64,000 bases of DNA from Megamerina dolium (taxonomy: Eukaryota > Arthropoda > Insecta > Diptera > Megamerinidae), in assembly GCA_963854835.1 (NCBI GenBank), contig OY978530.1:25994137-26058136 (forward strand), written 5' to 3'. Made by a program: the position numbers and the translations under genes. Below the pieces are notes generated by a model. It did not search any database and was not told where the DNA came from. It was given only the letters and a program-made list of their open reading frames with translations. Below, in pieces: positions 1 through 11,828 of the stretch (its first letter is position 1; the number at the start of each line of letters is the position of its first letter).

Positions 1-1130
1 ACTTGTATGTGGCATCTCAGTTTTCTAATTAACACGACGATGGGAATAACGGTAGTGTCTTTAATTATTGCTAAGTAGTTTGACTATTATATATAAATAC
101 AGAAGAGTATATTGGAGGAAGAATGTTTTTAAATGCGAAATCTCAATTTGGCGTTAATTCGTGTTGATGTCTATATATACTTTGGTTGTTGTAATGGCGA
201 TTCATTATTGTATTCAATATTATTCGTGGGGTGTACTATTTGCCTCCGCCATAATACGTTCGGAGTTTTCGGTATTTATTGTTTTTAAAATGTTTTAAAA
301 TTTTCATCCGTTCGTTTGTATTATTTTGTTATTTTACTAAAATTAGCCCACTTTGTTGATTGTACGCTTGATTCTACTTCTTTCTCGATTTTCTTTTGAA
401 TTATTACATTTTTTGTGGTAGTTATTGTTGTTCCTATTATTGATTTTAACTTCTCTCTTGTTCAAGTATTTTCTCCTTTTTTCCGATTCGCTGCTTGATT
501 AGAATTGCCTATTGCTTCTCTACGCTTATCCTTTGTAAAATTTTCCATCATTTTTCTTATTTTTATTTGTGTCATTTTTATATTCATTTGTGTGTATGTA
601 AACTGTAACTAGAGAAAAATAGACTTAAATAATACGTAAATATTGAAGGAGGAACTATATCATTATGTTCGATTTTGCGAATGCATTTAAATACAAAAGC
701 TTTTGGTTTCATTTTGGTTTCTAACTGAAAATTATTTCTGTATGACAAGAAAATACTTTAGAAGAAAATCAAGATGATTTCGGAAATGTTTTTTTTTTAT
801 TTTACCGTAACTAAAACGGTATAGAGCAATAGGCACTTTTCTGAATTTATGTCTTAGATTTTGATAAACGCGGCATAATTTTACCGGAAATAATCGAACA
901 AGATGTAATTTGTGAAAAATTCCACATTGGCCCAGGTAAAAGAAAAAACACTTTATTCATTTCCTTAGATCTTTGTACAAGTAGTACCATAGTGTATTTT
1001 TTTTAAGCACTAGTCACAACATTAATAATATAATAGTTTATAACATATAAAAATAGCAATAATATGAATTAATTATTTTGATAATATGGAAGGTAATCTG
1101 ATCACGAGAAAATAAAGGAAGAGTACAAAT
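1..1130. other. AT-rich non-coding stretch, no call
   Basis: This stretch is AT-rich with many homopolymer runs and no open frame resembling a known protein. I see no repeat unit or RNA gene in it. It ends where the conserved RTE 5' end (GGTCTGGTGGTG) begins. Confidence 0.6.
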
Positions 1131-1743
1131 GGTCTGGTGGTGTTTTCGCAAGGTAACGTGTCTAACTGCCTCAACCGGGTGGGGCTAGCGCAATCCTTGT
1201 TGAACTCATCGCAAGTCAACTCACTGGCTGTCATGTAGTTTGATCTGAGCGCTATGTGATGATACCTTTATTTGTTAATGAGGGGTAGTCATATAGCTTG
1301 CTCTGCTTACTATGTGATGGCGCTTTCATTATTATTAATGGGGGCCCTCCATGTGGCGACCACCGGGCAACGTCTTCCTGGCACCCGCTGGGAGGCGGCT
1401 GAAGTGAGTGGCGAAAATCTCCTCGGTTAGAGGTTGTGCGTTGGGTTTGGGACCCGCCACATAAAAAACCCCCCAATGAAAAAAACAAATATGCCTCGGA
1501 TAAGGACTACCGCTTTTGTTGATGACCCCCGCAAACGAAAAAAGACAATGATTTACGGATATGCACCTGGAATGTCCGGTCCCTTTATAGGGAGGGTGCC
1601 TCTATCCAGCTGGTTGATGTCCTCGAAAAATACATAGCTGACATCACCGCTCCCCAGGAAATGCGATGGACGGGACAGGGCTGCTCCAAAAGAGCGTCCT
1701 GTGACATCTACTACAGTTTCCATGCTGAAAGGCCCGAATTAGG

Positions 1744-2964
1744 ATGTGGATTTTGGTCAGCAAGAGACTACGACATCTTGTCTCACAGTTCACGCCTGTT
1801 AACGAACGGCTGGCCACAATCCGCATCAAGGCAAAATTTTTCAACATCAGCCTTATATGTGCCCACGCTCCGACGGATGAGAAGGACAATGTGACCAAGG
1901 AGAGCTTCTTTCAGCGCCTCGAAGAAGCTTATGACCGCTGCCCCCGCCACGATATCAAAATCGTGTTAGGCGACTTTAATGCCAGGGTGGGCAAGGAAGG
2001 TACCTTTGGTCCTACTGTCGGAAAATTCAGCCTCCACCAGAACACCTCCGATAACGGAATGAGGCTGATCGACTTCGCCGCAGCACGAAACATGGTAATT
2101 GGTGGTACCAGATTCCAACATCTCGACATCCACAAAGCGACATGGCTGTCTCCAGATCAACGTACAAGAAACCAAATTGATCATGTGGTGATTGACGGAA
2201 GGCATGCTTCCAGTGTGATGAACGTGAAATCGATCCGTGGTGCCAACATCGACTCGGATCACTACCTTGTTGCAGCTAAGGTGCGCACACGCCTATGTGT
2301 CGCAAATAACAAGAGAAGTCCCACACAGAGAAAGCTCGACGTCAGTAAGCTGCGATCACCAGAGACAGCAGATGCATTTTCCACTCGACTATCGGATCTG
2401 CTTATGCAGAACACTCCCCCACTTGATGATACATGCGCACGGTGGACACATATATCCCACTCCATGACTACTGCTGCCGAGGAGGTAATCGGTTACTACC
2501 GGCCTCTGAGGAATGAGTGGTATGATCAGGAGTGTCGCGACGCTACCGCAGAGAAAGACGCCGCCTACAGAAAAACCCTGCGTGCAGGCGCAACGCGTGC
2601 TGTTAAGAAGCGGTACAGAGAGAAAAGGAGTGCAGAGAGACGTCTTTTCAGGCGCAAGAAGAGGGAGTTGGAAAGATGCGAGTGTGAGGAGATAGAGATG
2701 TGTATCGACAAGAATGAGACTCGAAAATTCTTCGAAAAGATCAAGCGCCTGAGTGGAGGTTTAAATCCCGGAGCCTCTTCTTGTCGTGATGGAAATGGGA
2801 ATCTGGTTACAGATGTCCAGAGTGTACTGAGCCTATGGAGGGAACACTTCTCCACGTTACTGAATGGCGATGCTACGAACAATTCCGCCAGTGGAGGAGA
2901 ATGCCCGATAACCCCAATTACAGATGATGGTGTTGATGTTCCACCACCCGACTGCAGGTGCTGA
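1744..2964 (+). pseudogene. RTE endonuclease and RT N-terminus (copy A)
   Basis: The 406-codon frame covers the C-terminal part of the APE-like endonuclease (GDFNARVG at residues 76-83 and IDSDHYLV near 169-176), then the linker and the start of the RT domain. The first catalytic motifs of the endonuclease (CTWNVRS and LQEMRW) lie upstream in another frame, because the T-run at 1752-1755 has four T's where copy D has five. The frame ends at a deletion that removes the DYDEVETAIL segment seen in copy C. The ATG at 1744 is only the first Met after the frameshift and is not a real start. Confidence 0.85.
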
Positions 2965-3282
2965 TGGCCTGCCTGCCGAGTTGTTTAAGACCGGAGGCGA
3001 TGAGCTGCTCACCCGCATGCACCAGCTCATAAGCAGAATATGGTCGGATGAAAGCATGCCTGATGATTGGAGGCTCAGTGTTCTCTGTCCTGTACTTGAT
3101 TTTCACACTGCGCCAAATCCTGGAGAAGACCCAAGAAAAACAGATCGACACACACCACCTATTTGTTGATTATAAATCCGCTTTTGACAGTCCGGTAAGG
3201 GATTACCTCTACGCAACAATGTCTGAGTTCGGTATTCCTGCAAAGCTCATTCGACTTTGTAGAATGGCATTGCATAACTCCC

Positions 3283-4230
3283 GTGAAAATTGGGAAGGAC
3301 CTCTCCGCACCGTTTAATACCGAACGGGGTTTCAGACAAGGTGATTCGTTATCGTGCGATTTCTTCAATCTTATTATGGAAAAAATAATACGAGCTACTG
3401 ATCTACGACATAATGGCACTATCTTCAACAAAAGTGTCATGCTGTTAGCGTATGCCGACGATATTGACATAATCGGCATGAACACGCGAGCAGTCAGTGC
3501 AGCATTCTCAGAGTTGGAAAGAGAGTCGCGTCGGATGGGTCTCACGGTGAACGAGGGCAAGACGAAGTATCTAGTGTCAACAAACAAAGAGTCCCGGTGC
3601 CTTGGACAGCACGCCACTGTTGACAACTACGCTTTTGAAGTAGTAAGGGACTTTGTCTATCTTGGAAGCAGCATTAACAGCAGTAATGACGTCAGTTTGG
3701 AGATCATGCGTAAGATAACTCTTGCTAACAGGTGTTACTTTGGGCTGAGTAAGCAATTGAGAAGTCGAGCCCTCTCTCAAAGAACGAAAACTACACTCTA
3801 CAAGTCTCTCATCATGCCTGTCCTAACATATGGCGCTGAAGCCTGGACAATTTCCACCTCGGACGAGCGAATACTTGGAGTTTTCGAGAGAAAAGTCCTA
3901 CGCAAGATCTTTGGACCTATTTGCGTTGGTGGCGAGTACCGAATAAGGTACAACCATGAGCTGTACGAGCTGTATGTCGATATTGACATAGTAAAGCGCA
4001 TCAAAATCCAGCGGCTGCGCTGGCTAGGTCATGTCGAGCGAATGGAAAAACACGCTCCAGCTAAGAAGGTGTTATATTCGGAACCCGCTGGAGGACGACG
4101 CAGAAGAGGAAGACTTAACCTCCGGTGGAAATACCAAGTACTGGAGAACCAGACGGCGCGTGGAATTTCTAACTGGCGCCAGCTAGCGAAGAACAGACAT
4201 GGCTCGCGAAGCATGTTATTTTCGGCCTAA
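3283..4230 (+). pseudogene. RTE reverse transcriptase C-terminal part (copy A)
   Basis: This frame encodes the palm and thumb of the RTE reverse transcriptase. It includes the FRQGDSLSCDFF motif, the catalytic AYADDIDIIG motif near 3450-3480, and the conserved C-terminus ending RSMLFSA. An 8-base deletion just upstream, near 3285, removes the RCA of SRCAVKIGK and breaks continuity with the preceding DYKSAFDSPV segment (about 3048-3285). The catalytic YADD itself is intact. The stop at 4228-4230 is the same as in copies B and C. Confidence 0.88.
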
Positions 4231-4270
4231 ATCGATATTCGGTTGTTATGGCACATAAGTAAGTAAGTAA

Positions 4271-4445
4271 CAAACAAATAAAACAATTATATTTATTAAA
4301 ATCAAATAAAAAATGTAGAAGATTATTTTTAAAATGCACTGCATTCCTCGTTAACTAAATGTTGAGAGAGATTTCATAGAAATTAGTTGGCAACATTGAG
4401 TTGAGCGCGGCAATTGTAGGTTATTAAACAAAGAAATATGGGTAC
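4271..4445. other. short AT-rich spacer, no call
   Basis: Between the RTE tail and the Tc1-like remnant there is AT-rich sequence with no recognisable feature. It may hold decayed Tc1 sequence, but I cannot support that. Confidence 0.4.
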
Positions 4446-4790
4446 TGCAGCAGAATATTGATTCAAAGCATCGAAGTCGCCAATGTACTGAGTGGAAAGA
4501 AAAAAACCATATCGAAATGATGGATTGGCCATCCCAGTTCCACGATGCAAATCCAATCGAAAATTTTGGGGCTCTAATGAAGCAAAAGATTGCCAAAAAA
4601 AAATTTGAGAACAAAACAATTAAAAACTGCACTGAAAGCAGCAAGTTGTGGGCGAAGATGTCAAGCTTTTTAAATAGTAATGGTGATTGGACTAGCTATT
4701 AATTTGTATTTCGAACAATAAAAGTTAAAAAAAGTATTTATTTTATTTTTATTTGTGATCGTTATTTAGTGAACACACTGTATTTCTTAC
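4446..4790 (+). pseudogene. Tc1-like transposase C-terminal remnant
   Basis: From about 4448 to 4702 one frame reads like the C-terminal third of a Tc1 transposase. QQNIDSKH stands where the family has the catalytic QQDNDPKH box, and MDWPSQFHDANPIENF stands where the family has the WPSQSPDLNPIENLW box with its catalytic Glu. The second catalytic Asp is replaced by Asn, so the fragment is inactive. It is a different family from the three Tc1 copies elsewhere in the window. Downstream AT-rich sequence to about 4790 (ending near CACACTGTATTT) may be its 3' end, though I cannot find a matching left end. Confidence 0.7.
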
Positions 4791-5649
4791 AAATAATCGA
4801 TGAAAGGAAGGGAGTACATGCGCTTAGCAAAGTGAGACCAAAATGCAATGAAGGAATCCCTGAGTTTCAAAGTGCTGTCACGAGTATCGATTATCAATCA
4901 TCAGTAATTGTGAATATGAGTTGGTACACACGCTAAAGTGAAAACAGTATCAAAACAAATGTTAACTAATACGAATATGCGATAAACTCGATGACACTAA
5001 AATGAGAGTCTAGAGTGTTGCTACAGAGTGTAAATAGAGCGAGCTTGTCAGTACAGAATATCAGCACATCTTCACTGAACAAAGTTTCAGTCACACACAG
5101 AATGTCAATTGCAATAACCTTTAAGAGATTGTTCATGCAACCTATTTTCGAGCTGTTGAACCATTTATGTGACACATTTGTAAACCTGTATGTGTACCAC
5201 TCACAATGACCAGAATCAAGTTTGGGCATAGCCAAAATGAGGCCAATTGTGATGCCCCAGGTGACTTTCCCATTTTCTTTGGGAACCAACCCGAACTTCT
5301 GGTAAAGCATTATATGTTTCCCAGCTGACAGTGAACCAACTCGGCAATATTATGGGCCCAAAAATGTGCAGAACCTTTAATCGTTAAAACATAGATAATG
5401 AAATGTAGAACAAGTTTATCCCAAAAACCTGGAAAATATGATAACTTAAATTATTTCGTTTTGTTATGGAACTCCTCAAATAGAATCAATGAATGAGTAA
5501 CTTTTAAAATTTAATTTAAAATCAATTTAAATTAAACAAAAAAAATTTAGTTTTATGAAAATAGATTTTTTTTTTATATGTATATTTAGTATTTCACTAA
5601 ACTTAACACACTTGATACAAAGCTAAATAAAGCCCAGGTACCCTTCTCA
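4791..5649. other. unassigned region
   Basis: A 114-codon frame on the minus strand (4966-5310) contains IDILCVTET, which faintly resembles the endonuclease motif of Jockey-type LINEs. The rest of the frame does not support that, so I leave it without a call. Nothing else is recognisable. Confidence 0.4.
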
Positions 5650-6066
5650 GGTAGTCACCTTGTCGTGGTGTAGGGGCTTAATATGAGTTGGAACATGGCA
5701 CATGAAAGACTGTGATATAGTCCAGCACGTAAACTAAGTACTACCTACGACGCATAGGTTGAAAGTAGTGTATTACGATTCCTGGTCAGTCGTTAAGGGC
5801 TTGCAAGCAGTCCGAATTGCTAGTCCGAAACACTAGCAAATTGATCCGCCCTGTGCGGCTATTATTTCTGACCAATAGCTCATTTTCAGTACGGTCATGT
5901 CTCTGCTGGATTTAGGTTGCCCTATAGTCGTGCGGGGGAGAAGGAAAACTCCCAAAGCAGAGCCCGCTCATGCTGCAGACTGTTAAGGCCTAGTCTTGAC
6001 AGTCTGTGGCATAGACCGACTCATAAATGACCTAAAATAACCCCCTAAAATCGCGGTGGAACAGCT

Positions 6067-6754
6067 ATGCCTACGAACTTGTTTGACGGGATAGCGTCAA
6101 GCATAATAGCGAACTCCGCACAAGGCCTGGCGAACATACGGTTTCAATTTGCCTTCCCATTCGGGGCACCCATGGTCGACCACAATGCAAGTTTTAATGA
6201 AATAATAGCTCTTATGGACTCTAAATTTGAAAATAAAAATATGGACTGCACATCTTTAAAGGTGCAAATCGAGGTTAAAAGCCTAAAAATTTCAGTGAAC
6301 AAGGGCACATCAGATCCCATATCCACTGAGAACATGGACCCAGACCAGTCAGAGGGGGCACCCGGTCCTTCTTCCGAGTCTTGAGAAGATGGACGTCCAA
6401 CTTAGCCAGGATTCGGCTGGACTTCACATCACCCCTGAGGAACGCGTTCTCCTAAAGGAAGACTCCAAAACCGATAGGGTGAAGCTGTCCGGGGCTGGAC
6501 GCAAGAGGCTAAAGGCTTTACTTGCCAAGGGCATGCCATGGGAGGGAACCGATTTGAAGGTTGTGGACGAGGCAGAAGTGCCGAAGGCCAAAATCTTTGT
6601 CGGATACTTCCCTGGCTCAGTATCGTGGCAAAATGACCAAATTTTGGGGCAGATTGAGTCACAGAAATCGGACATTTGTTTCAACGAATGGCATGTGCTA
6701 AATAGGCTTCATAAAGGTGACCTTGTCGAGCCGGCGATGGCTTTGGTTTTCTGA
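6067..6754 (+). pseudogene. LOA-like ORF1 protein remnant
   Basis: Two adjacent frames (6067-6384 and 6389-6754) make up the remains of ORF1. The second holds VKLSGAGRKRLKALLAKGM followed by a region ending IGQIE..DICFNEWHVLNR. This layout resembles the ORF1 proteins of LOA-type and related arthropod LINEs, in which an SGAxRRR-type basic motif precedes an RNA-binding fold. The first frame is acidic near its end and has no clear domain. A stop separates the frames, and the C-terminus is lost after WALVF-like sequence near 6750. The function of RNA binding in the retrotransposition particle is inferred from the family. Confidence 0.55.
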
Positions 6755-7165
6755 AGTGGTCGAAAAGCTGGGCAACAAAGTCTTTTATGGTTTCGCAGTG
6801 TCCACCTAAGACCCAGACTAAAGGGTAACAGGGCAAAAGTTAAGACTGTTGCTGAAGAGCAGCCATCGACCTCGCAACAAATAGCCGAAAGCCGAAAACG
6901 GTTTCCAGCACCGCAAAGCCAGCATCGATAGCAGAGAAAGGCAACACCAGTGCCGGACGTTCAAAACCCTCTCTGCTCTTTGGACAGTTCAGGAAATGAA
7001 CGTTCAGAAAATGAACGAAGCACGAAAGGTGGTAATGTCCGAGGGGGCCAGTCTGGGAAATAATTCGAGGCTCCACCTCGAATGCAAACTGGCAATTGGA
7101 GGCAGCTCAAATGACTCCAAATAAATCTACATCGGGCGATAGCAACCTCATATAGACTCAGTGTC

Positions 7166-7877
7166 ATGGTGGAACAAAATTGTCTGGACTTTGTGGCCAT
7201 CCAAGAATCGTGGGCCGCAAATGGACAAATAAATGGTCTGCAGACAAAAACATGTAAGTTGGTCTACGACGTAAATCTGACCGACCCAGGGCAGCGATAC
7301 TTACCAACAAAAATTTTAATTTCTTCCAATTTCAGAGCTCCAACGTGATCTGGTGGCGGTACAGGCAGAAATGGCCAGTGCGAGAGGACCCAGAACAATT
7401 GTACTGGCCTGCATGTACCTTTCTGGTGACGATGCGGAGGAGGCGGTATCCCAGGAGCTCCAGCAGCTCATGGCTTACTGCCTCAATCGAAATCTTCAAT
7501 GGGTGATGTGTTGCGATGCAAATGCACATCATACGGCATGGGGAAGCACAAACACAAACACTCGAGGTGAGCCACGTTTTAACTTCATTACTACTAACAA
7601 CATTGTGGTGTTAAATAGGGGAAATGAACCAACTTTTGTAAATGCAATCAGGGGAGAGGTGCTAGATCTCACTCTAACCAGTGCATTTATATCTAATAGC
7701 ATCTCTAACTTGATGGTGTTAGATGAAGTCTCATCATTGGATCATCGTTTTATACGCTTTCACCTAAAATGGGAAATTGAAGACATCTTCGAAATGAGAA
7801 ATACTAAGAAGACCAATTGGTCGCTATATAACTTATACTTAGAGCAAAATTTAGAGTGCCTAAGTGAGAATTGTTAA
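7166..7877 (+). pseudogene. LOA-like endonuclease domain remnant
   Basis: Two overlapping frames (7166-7348 and 7353-7877) cover an APE-type endonuclease. The motifs are LDFVAIQESW near the start, WVMCCDANAHHTAWGS in the middle, and SLDHRFIRFHL at the end, where the family has the S-D-H catalytic triad end. A frameshift near 7345 separates the first motif from the others. The frame ends at a stop at 7875-7877, just before the expected RT domain. Confidence 0.75.
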
Positions 7878-8299
7878 CAAATCTCAAGAACTGGACTTCG
7901 AGATCAGAAAACTTGAAAAACCAATAACTGAGGCTTTCGAAAACAGCTGCGACTTGGTGGTGAAGAAATGTTCTGGGAACTTCCCTTTATGGAGCGAGTA
8001 ACTTAATATGTTGCGCAAAAAGCACGTCAGCTTTTCAATAGAGCCAAGTCCAGTGGGGACTGGGTATCAAAAAAGAAATCGCTCGAAAAAGATTACTCAG
8101 TTGGCTTTCTACACTTCGAAAGGCAGACGTAAATTATACGGAAAGTCTGAAAGAAACGGTACAGTTATTGCTGGACACTCACTTTCCGGGCTGAGCCACC
8201 TGTGCTGAAGACAGTGAAAGCATGAGGATATCAGTTTCTTCAGTTTTGCAGGTCTATGACTGGCTCGTAAAATTTTTACCGTCAACAAAACAAAGTGGG

Positions 8300-9140
8300 C
8301 AATCTCCATATTTAATCCATTTAAATCTCCTGGTGTTGATAATATTAAACCTTGCCTTCTCCATCAAGGGACTAATGTATTAGCACCAATTCTAACAAAA
8401 ATTTTCAGGATAAGCCTGGAATTAGGTGCAGTGCCTAAATCATGTCGCAGGGAAAAAGGCGGATCACGCACCCAAATCCTTTCGACCCATATGCCTAACA
8501 TCCTTCCTGCTAAAAGCAATGTATAAATTATAGATCAGTACATCAGAGAAGTTTATCTCAAAAATACACCACTCTACACTGAACAATATGTTTATCAGTC
8601 AGGCAAGCCGACTGAGACTGCAATACATTGCCCAACGAGTAAAATCGAACAGGAATTTGAGGGAAAAGAAATAGCTCTTTGGACATCGGTTGCCATTACA
8701 GGAGCTTGTGATAATGCTACTTTCAGGTATATTGAGGAAGGTATGGTCAGGAAGCAAATTCATAGACTGATCATAACATGGGTTCTCAATATTCTGAAAA
8801 GCAGGACATTAATTCACGAAATTTGGACAGAAAAATGAATTGCCAAGTCAACCAAGGGTTGTCCTCAAGAAGGCGTTTTATCGCCGCTCCTATGGTTATT
8901 GGTCATTGACGAGCTTTTACAAACTCTCGATGATCTCGGATACGAAGTTCAGGGCTTTGCAGATGACTTAATAATTAAAGTCAGAGGAAAATTTGACTCT
9001 ACCATAACTGAGCGCATGCAACTAGCCCCAGACATCACACAAGACTGGTGTCAAGAGAAAGAACTTTCAATAAATCCTAGCAAAATGACGCTTCACGAAG
9101 AGAAGGAAGTTGAATTTAGGGATCTTGAAGTTAGGTGAAA
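8300..9140 (+). pseudogene. LOA-like reverse transcriptase remnant
   Basis: RT similarity begins near 8325 with SPGVDNIKP and continues through several frames. The clearest part is 8899-9138, with VIDELLQTLDDLGYEVQGF followed by the catalytic ADDL motif, then CQEKELSINPSKM. The segment between 8460 and 8870 is badly shifted, with pieces such as GCPQEGVLSPLLW visible in another frame near 8850-8890. No RNase H domain is recognisable before the junction with the RTE composite. Confidence 0.72.
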
Positions 9141-9352
9141 CAGAACTATCACTCTCCGAAGAGAAGAAATATTTGGGAGTAATCCTATATAAAACTCTTA
9201 CTTGGAACAACCATTTATCATACCAGAATGCCCACCCAATGTAAATAATCTCCCTGTCGTTGGCAAACAACAACCGGACTCTGTTAGAGAGGAAGTTACC
9301 GTTTTCACCACTTACTTACTTACTCATGTGGCCATAACAACCGAATATCGAT

Positions 9353-10117
9353 TTAGGCCGAAAATAACATGCTTCGCCAGCCATCTCTGTCCTTTGCTAG
9401 CTGGCGCCAGTTAGAAATTCCAAGCGCCGTCAGGTTCTCCAGTACTTGGTCTTTCCACCGGAGGTTAAGTCTTCCTCTTCTGCGTCGTCCTCCAGCGGGT
9501 TCCGAATATAACACCTTCTTAGCTGGAGCGTGTTCTTCCATTCGCTCGACATGATCTAGCCAGCGCAGCCGCTGGATTTTGATGCGCTTTACTATGTCAA
9601 TATCGGCATACAGCTCGTACAGTTCATGGTTGTACCTTATTCGGTACTCGCCACCAACGCAAATAGGTCCAAAGATCTTGCGTAGGACTTTTCTCTCGAA
9701 AACCCCAAGCATTCGCTCATCCGAGGTGGAAATTGTCCAGGCTTCAGCGCCATATGTTAGGACAGGCATGATGAGAGACTTGTAAATTGTAGTTTTCGTT
9801 CTTTGAGAGAGGGCTCGACTTTTCAATTGCTTACTCAGCCCAAAGTAACACCAGTTAGCAAGAGTTATCCTACGCATGATCTCCAAGCTGACGTCATTAC
9901 TGCTGTTAATGCTGGTTCCAAGATAGACAAAGTCCCTTACTACTTCAAAAGCGTAGTTGTCAACAGTGACGTGCTGTCCAAGACGCCGGGACTCTTTGTT
10001 TGTTGACACTAGATACTTCGTCTTGCCCTCGTTCACCGTGACACCCATCCGACGCGACTCTCTTTCCAACTCTGAGAATGCTACACTGACTGCTCGCGTG
10101 TTTATAACGATTGACAT
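9353..10117 (-). pseudogene. RTE RT C-terminal domain (copy B)
   Basis: This 254-codon frame carries the RTE C-terminal domain from NTRAVSVAFSELERE to the conserved end RSMLFSA. It includes the thumb and the KTKYLVSTNKESRRLGQ segment. It begins just after the point where YADD should be encoded, because the palindromic insertion shifts the frame there. The Met at the start is not a genuine start codon. The domain is otherwise continuous. Confidence 0.85.
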
Positions 10118-10128
10118 AATCGTTATGA

Positions 10129-10599
10129 TTATGTCAATCGTGCGTCGGCATACGCTAACAGCATGACACTTTTGTTGAAGATAGTGCCATTATGTCGTAG
10201 ATCAGCAGCTCGTATTATTTGCTCCATAATAAGATTGAAGAAGTCGCACGATAACGAATCACCTTGTCTGAAACCCCGTTCGGTATTGAACGGTGCGGAG
10301 AGGTCCTTCCCAATTTTCACTGCACAACGGGAGTTATGCAGTGTCATTCTACAAAGTCGAATGAGCTTTGCAGGAATACCGAACTCAGACATTGTTGCAT
10401 AGAGGTAATCCCTTACCGGACTGTCGAAAACGGCTTTATAATCAACAAATAGGTGGTGTGTGTCGATCTGTTTTTCTTGGGTCTTCTCCAGGATTTGGCG
10501 CAGTGTGAAAATCTGGTCGATGGTGGATTTACCAGGTCTGAAGCCACACTGATACGGTTCAATCAGGTTGCTGAGCATAGGCTTCAACCTTTCACACAA
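10129..10599 (-). pseudogene. RTE RT palm up to a destroyed YADD (copy B)
   Basis: The 156-codon frame covers RT motifs from the fingers (FRPGKSTIDQIF) through VDYKAVFDSPV and FRQGDSLSCDFFNLIMEQ. It ends MLLAYADARLT and then a stop. The family sequence here is AYADDIDIIG, so the second catalytic Asp and everything after it is lost. The cause is the inverted-repeat insertion at 10104-10141. A frameshift near 10640 also separates this frame from the upstream one. Confidence 0.87.
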
Positions 10600-10637
10600 T
10601 ACGCTCGATAGAACCTTGTATGCGATACTCAGGAGAC

Positions 10638-11828
10638 TTATTCCACGGTAGTTGGTGCAAATTGTGGGGTCTCCTTTTTATGTACAGGACAGAGAACACT
10701 GAGCCTCCAATCATCAGGCATGCTTTCATCCGACCATATTCTGCTTATGAGCTGGTGCATGCGGGTGAGCAGCTCATCGCCTCCGGTCTTAAACAACTCG
10801 GCAGGCAGGCCATCAGCACCTGCAGCTTTGTTGTTCTTCAGCCTTAAAATGGCCGTTTCAACCTCGTCATAGTCGGGTGGTGAAACATCAACTCCATCAT
10901 CTGTAATTGGGGTTATCGGGCAATCTCCTCCACTGGCGGAATTGTTCGTAGCATCGCCATTCAGTAACGTGGAGAAGTGTTTCCTCCATAGGCTCAGTAC
11001 ACTCTGGACATCTGTAACCAGATTCCCATTTCCATCACGACTAGAAGAGGCTCCGGGATTTAAACCTCCACTCAGGCGCTTGATATTTTCGAAGAATTTT
11101 CGAGTCTCATTCTTGTCGGTACACATCTCTATCTCCTCACACTCGCGTCTTTCCAAATCCTTCTTCTTGCGCCTGAAAAGACGTCTCTCTGCACTCCTTT
11201 TCTCTCTGTACCGCTCCTTAACAGCACGCGTTGCGCCTGCACGCAGGGTTTTTCTGTAGGCGGCGTCTTTCTCTGCGGTAGCGTCGCGACACTTCTGATC
11301 ATACCACTCATTCCTCAGAGGCCGGTAGTAACCGATTACCTCCTCGGCAGCAGTAGTCATGGAGTGGGATATATGTGTCCACCGTGCGCATGTATCATCA
11401 AGTGGGGAAGTGTTCTGCATAAGCAGATCCGATAGTCGAGTGGAAAATGCAACTGCTGTCTCTGGTGATCGCAGCTTACTGACGTCGAGCTTTCTCTGTG
11501 TGGGACTTCTCTTGTTATTTGCGACACATAAGCGTGTGCGCACCTTAGCTGCAACAAGGTAGCGATGCCATGAGTCGTGCGAGCTGTATGCCAATATTGA
11601 CATTGTAAAGCGCATCAAAATCCAGCGGCTGCGCTGGCTAGGCGATGTCGAGCGAATGGAAAAACACGCTCCAGCTAAGAAGGTGTTATATTCGGAACCC
11701 GTTGGAGGACGACGCAGAAGAGGAAGACCTAACCTCCGGTGGAAAGACCAAGTACTGGAGAACCTGACGGCGCTTGGAATTTCTAACTGGCCCCAGCTAG
11801 CGAAGAACAGAGATGGCTGGCGAAGCAT
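10638..11828 (-). pseudogene. chimeric frame across the RTE head-to-head junction
   Basis: The 396-codon minus-strand frame is RTE sense sequence only from about 11564 downward (LVAAKVRTRLCVANN through the linker to DDWRLSVLCPVHKKE). Its N-terminal 85 or so codons are the antisense translation of the plus-strand RTE 3' fragment at 11569-11828. It is thus an accidental fusion made by the inversion. The sense part lacks the endonuclease catalytic motifs. There is no reason to think the fusion is a functional gene. Confidence 0.8.

Larger units (their letters stand above)
1131..4270 (+). mobile_element. RTE-clade LINE, copy A (defective)
   Basis: Non-LTR retrotransposon of the RTE clade, which encodes one protein with an APE-type endonuclease and a reverse transcriptase. 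The 5' end GGTCTGGTGGTG and the 3' end CCTAAATCGATATTCGGTTG followed by (TAAG)n match copies C and D in this window, which fixes the boundaries. Short tandem-repeat tails are typical of RTE elements. Compared with copy C, this copy lacks about 60 bases near 2950, about 200 bases near 3095 (the region between the RT fingers and the DYK motif), and 8 bases near 3285. It also lacks one G near 1548. It therefore cannot encode a working protein. The clade call rests on the EN and RT motifs and is firm; the family name is unknown. Confidence 0.92.
5650..9305 (+). mobile_element. LOA-like LINE (Jockey superfamily), decayed
   Basis: This is a non-LTR retrotransposon remnant. In order it holds a 5' leader with GTCACCTTGTCGTGGTGTAG, an ORF1 with an SGAGRKR motif (about 6067-6754), an endonuclease (about 7166-7877), and a reverse transcriptase with GFADDLIIKVRGKFDST (about 8300-9140). 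The RT motif resembles LOA-clade elements of flies. The element is riddled with frameshifts and stops. It stops near 9220, where sequence after KKYLGVILYKTLTWN loses similarity, and the 3' side is cut by the RTE composite at 9311. The clade assignment is from memory of the motifs and is moderate. Confidence 0.68.
9311..11564 (-). mobile_element. RTE LINE, copy B (5'-truncated, inverted part of a composite)
   Basis: Minus-strand RTE sequence starts at its 3' tail (TTACTTACTTACT at 9314-9335) and runs to about 11564, where it stops inside the endonuclease/linker region (the equivalent of LVAAKVRT). At that point it meets a plus-strand RTE 3' fragment. The RT frame is broken at the catalytic site by a local palindromic insertion (10104-10141). 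Elsewhere this copy is close to copy C. Confidence 0.92.

Noticed and set aside
4966..5310. A 114-codon minus-strand frame with IDILCVTET as a LINE endonuclease
   Set aside because: Only one short motif fits and the rest of the frame does not follow the endonuclease pattern.
9369..10006. Plus-strand frames across RTE copy B, and similar antisense frames in copies A, C and D
   Set aside because: They are mirror frames of the RTE coding sequence and recur wherever the RTE does.
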